Origin: Sandaracinaceae bacterium
GTDB taxonomy: Bacteria > Myxococcota_A > Polyangia > Polyangiales > Sandaracinaceae
Length of the DNA stretch: 64,000 nucleotides
Reading direction: 5' to 3'
Assembly (NCBI GenBank): GCA_020633195.1
Contig: JACKEC010000019.1
Coordinates: forward strand, 372,001 to 436,000
Under the pieces are notes generated by a model. It ran no database searches and had not been told where the DNA came from. It worked only from the letters and a program-made list of their open reading frames with translations. The position numbers were made by a program, and so were the translations under genes. Below, piece by piece: positions 62,113 through 64,000 of the stretch (the stretch's first letter is position 1; each line of letters opens with the position of its first letter).

Positions 62113-62961
62113 GTGCTCGCTCCGTGCGCGCTCCCGAGCGCTTCACCATCCGACGGATGGGGGGCGGAGCTGCGCGTCCGGCTCGGGCTGCGCCACGGTC
62201 GCACGCGCCTGCTCGACGCGTCGCACCGCGGCCCGCTCCGCGTGCAGCGCGCCTTCCACCCCGAGCCCGACGGCGCCGCGCACCTCGTGATCCTGCACCC
62301 CCCGGCGGGGCTCGTCGGCGGCGATCACCTCGACGTGCGGGCCCGCGTCGACGACGGCGCGCGCGCGCTGCTGACGACGACCGGCGCGGGCAAGGCCTAC
62401 CGGAGCCTCGGCGCGACGTCGGTCGTCGACACGCACCTCGACGTCGGCGCGGGCGCGGACCTCGAGCACGTCCCTCAGGAGACGGTGATCTTCGACGGCG
62501 CCCGCGCGGCGCTCACCACGCGAATCGCGCTGGCGCCCGGCGCGCGGCTGCTCGCGTGGGAGGTCGTGTGCCTCGGCCGCCCCGCGTGCGGCGAGCGCTT
62601 CGAGCGCGGCGGCCTGCGCCTGCGCCTCGAGGTCGAGCGCGAGGGTCGGCTGCGGTTCGTGGAGCGCGGCCGCGTCGAGGCCGGCGCCGCGGCGCTCGAC
62701 GCTCCCTGGGGGATGGCCGGCTTCGCCGCGTTCGGGACCCTGGTCTCGACCGAGGGCAGCGTGGACTCGCTCCGCGACGCGCTCGCCGACGTGCCGATCA
62801 CCGAAGCCCGGGTCGGGGTGACCCGGGTCGGTGAGCTCTCTGTCGTACGCGTCCTCGGACGCGACGGCGCCCACGCGCGCTCCCTGTTGGAGCGCGCTCG
62901 ACACCGAGTTCGCGACGCGTGGTCGAGGCCCCGCGTCGATCCCGCGATCTGGAGGAGCTGA
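62113..62961 (+). CDS. ureD: Urease accessory protein UreD
   Basis: 282 residues from GTG 62,113. UreD/UreH scaffold for nickel insertion: LRVRLGLRHGRTRLLDASHR, HLVILHPPAGLVGGDHLDVR, RALLTTTGAGKAYRS, LEHVPQETVIFDGARA and AWEVVCLGRPACGERF. Full length. Its TGA overlaps the ureA ATG (TGATG). First gene of the urease operon; no promoter motif is obvious in the 100 bp before it. Confidence 0.93.
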   Translation: MLAPCALPSASPSDGWGAELRVRLGLRHGRTRLLDASHRGPLRVQRAFHPEPDGAAHLVILHPPAGLVGGDHLDVRARVDDGARALLTTTGAGKAYRSLGATSVVDTHLDVGAGADLEHVPQETVIFDGARAALTTRIALAPGARLLAWEVVCLGRPACGERFERGGLRLRLEVEREGRLRFVERGRVEAGAAALDAPWGMAGFAAFGTLVSTEGSVDSLRDALADVPITEARVGVTRVGELSVVRVLGRDGAHARSLLERARHRVRDAWSRPRVDPAIWRS

Positions 62962-63263
62962 TGGACCTCGCCCCGCGAGACAAAGACAAGCTGCTGATCT
63001 TCTGCGCCGGGATGCTCGCCGAGCGACGCCGCGCGGCCGGCGTCCTGCTGAACTACCCGGAGTCGGTCGCGCTGATCTCGAGCGCGATCCTCGAGGGCGC
63101 CCGCGCGGGCAAGACCGTGGCCGAGCTGATGCAGCTCGGGACGACGGTGCTCCGCCGCGAGGACGTGCTCGAGGGCATCCCGGAGATGATCGACGAGGTG
63201 CAGGTCGAGGCCACCTTCCCCGACGGGACGAAGCTCGTCACCGTCCACGAGCCGATCCGATGA
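62961..63263 (+). CDS. ureA: Urease gamma subunit
   Basis: 100 residues. LAPRDKDKLLIFCAGMLAER, LNYPESVALISSAILEGARA, GKTVAELMQLG, VLRREDVLEGIPEMIDEVQV and EATFPDGTKLVTVHEPI, the complete canonical gamma subunit. Overlaps ureB (ATGA). Confidence 0.97.
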   Translation: MDLAPRDKDKLLIFCAGMLAERRRAAGVLLNYPESVALISSAILEGARAGKTVAELMQLGTTVLRREDVLEGIPEMIDEVQVEATFPDGTKLVTVHEPIR

Positions 63264-63592
63264 CGCCGGGCGAAGTGCTCGTCGCGGACGGCGACATCCC
63301 GCTCAACGAGGGCCGCGCGCGCGTGCGGCTCTCGGTCGCGAACACCGGCGACCGCCCCGTGCAGATCGGCTCGCACTACCACTTCGCCGAGGCGAACCCC
63401 GCGCTCGCGTTCGACCGCGACGCCGCCCGCGGCCTCCGCCTCGACATCCCGGCCGGCACCGCCGTCCGCTTCGAGCCCGGCCAGACCCGCGACGTGACCC
63501 TGGTGCCGTTCGCCGGCGCGCGCGCGGTCTACGGCTTCCGCGCCGAGGTGATGGGGCCGCTCGACGTCGAGCACGAGGTCGCCGCCGAGTGA
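63260..63592 (+). CDS. ureB: Urease beta subunit
   Basis: 110 residues. PGEVLVADGDIPLNEGRARV, VANTGDRPVQIGSHYHFAEA, NPALAFDRDAARGLRLDIPA, GTAVRFEPGQTRDVTLVPFA and VYGF, canonical. Its TGA overlaps the GTG at 63,589 that should open ureC. Confidence 0.97.
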   Translation: MTPGEVLVADGDIPLNEGRARVRLSVANTGDRPVQIGSHYHFAEANPALAFDRDAARGLRLDIPAGTAVRFEPGQTRDVTLVPFAGARAVYGFRAEVMGPLDVEHEVAAE

Positions 63593-64000
63593 CCGACGGA
63601 GCGCAGCTCCCCCGCGCGGCGAGTACGCCGCCATGTACGGCCCCACGACCGGCGACCGCGTACGCCTCGCCGACACCGCGCTCATCGCCGAGGTCGAGGC
63701 GGACCGCACGGTCTACGGCGACGAGGTGAAGTTCGGCGGCGGCAAGGTCATCCGCGACGGGATGGGGCAGGGGCAGCGCGCCGACGACGCCGTCATGGAC
63801 CTCGTCATCACGAACGCCCTCATCATCGACCACTGGGGCATCGTGAAGGCGGACGTCGGCGTCCGCGGCGGGCGCATCGCCGCCATCGGCAAGGCCGGGA
63901 ACCCCGACGTGCAGCCGGGCGTCGACATCGTCATCGGCCCGGGCACCGAGGTGCTCGCCGGGGAGGGCCAGATCCTCACCGCCGGCGCCGTCGACGCCCA
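63589..64000 (+). CDS. ureC: Urease alpha subunit, partial; apparent frameshift at the 5' end
   Basis: From 63,621 the frame reads EYAAMYGPTTGDRVRLADTA, KFGGGKVIRDGMGQ, ITNALIIDHWGIVKADVGVR and GKAGNPDVQPGVDIVIG, typical for the nickel-containing catalytic subunit. It runs off the window before the nickel-binding His residues. The frame has no ATG/GTG/TTG before ATG 63,633, which lies inside the conserved block. The expected start GTG 63,589 (overlapping the ureB stop) gives MTDGAQLPRA in another phase and would need one extra base near 63,619 to join. Either one base is missing here or the protein starts unusually late at 63,633. Confidence 0.88.

Overview
The window is a 64 kb piece of a high-GC (about 70 %) chromosome. 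The gene content points to a myxobacterium (Myxococcota), most likely of the Polyangia/Sandaracinus type. The signs are: many secreted lipoproteins with Asp-Ala-Gly-rich linkers, a subtilase with a MYXO-CTERM-like tail, AgmX/PglI-type C-terminal domains, an aryl-sulfate sulfotransferase-like lipoprotein, a large sigma-54 activator, MopE-like Asp-rich repeats and frequent ATGA/GTGA gene overlaps. The taxonomic placement is inference from content; no rRNA or tRNA gene is visible.

Region 1 (1-12,080) is accessory. It opens with the 3' part of a large Rhs/YD-repeat gene and its candidate immunity gene, followed by a short chain of small, translationally coupled unknown genes. A second, 5'-truncated Rhs module follows. 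It shares about 1.28 kb of core with the first but has a different C-terminal tip and its own downstream candidate immunity gene. Between and after these lie REP-like hairpin repeats, a 0.95-kb duplicated segment, a 330-bp direct duplication, and broken pieces of what look like REP-associated (Y1/RAYT-like) transposases. The region closes with an antitoxin gene whose toxin has been cut off.

Region 2 (12,400-35,640) is chromosomal, with many envelope and secreted proteins: two lipoproteins (sulfotransferase-like; S74-chaperone-like), an HNH endonuclease, an M81 (MlrC-like) peptidase coupled to a sphingosine-phosphate-lyase-like PLP enzyme and divergent from an SDR, coaX with two unknown genes, a subtilase with a VanZ-like protein, an operon of two beta-propeller lipoproteins with a histidine phosphatase and an M14 peptidase, and two cysteine- or aspartate-rich lipoproteins.

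Region 3 (35,776-48,341) is mostly metabolic: hflX, glpD, envelope lipoproteins, an epimerase-like gene with a PlsC-like acyltransferase, tryptophan 2,3-dioxygenase, and an apparently intact RAYT transposase bracketed by inverted pairs of REP-like repeats. It also holds an OmpA-like lipoprotein and a purA homologue whose key active-site residues are changed, followed by a VOC-fold gene.

Region 4 (48,352-64,000) holds a sigma-54 activator, a second antitoxin with a truncated toxin, a C45-like Ntn hydrolase under a FadR-type regulator, several secreted proteins, an RNA 2'-phosphotransferase overlapping a HAD-like gene, a LysR regulator, and the start of a urease operon (ureD-ureA-ureB-ureC). 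The ureC 5' end appears to be frameshifted.

The candidates I find most novel are: the active-site-altered PurA paralogue; the paired Rhs modules whose orphan module begins exactly at a REP-like hairpin; and the two independent antitoxin genes with decapitated toxins.
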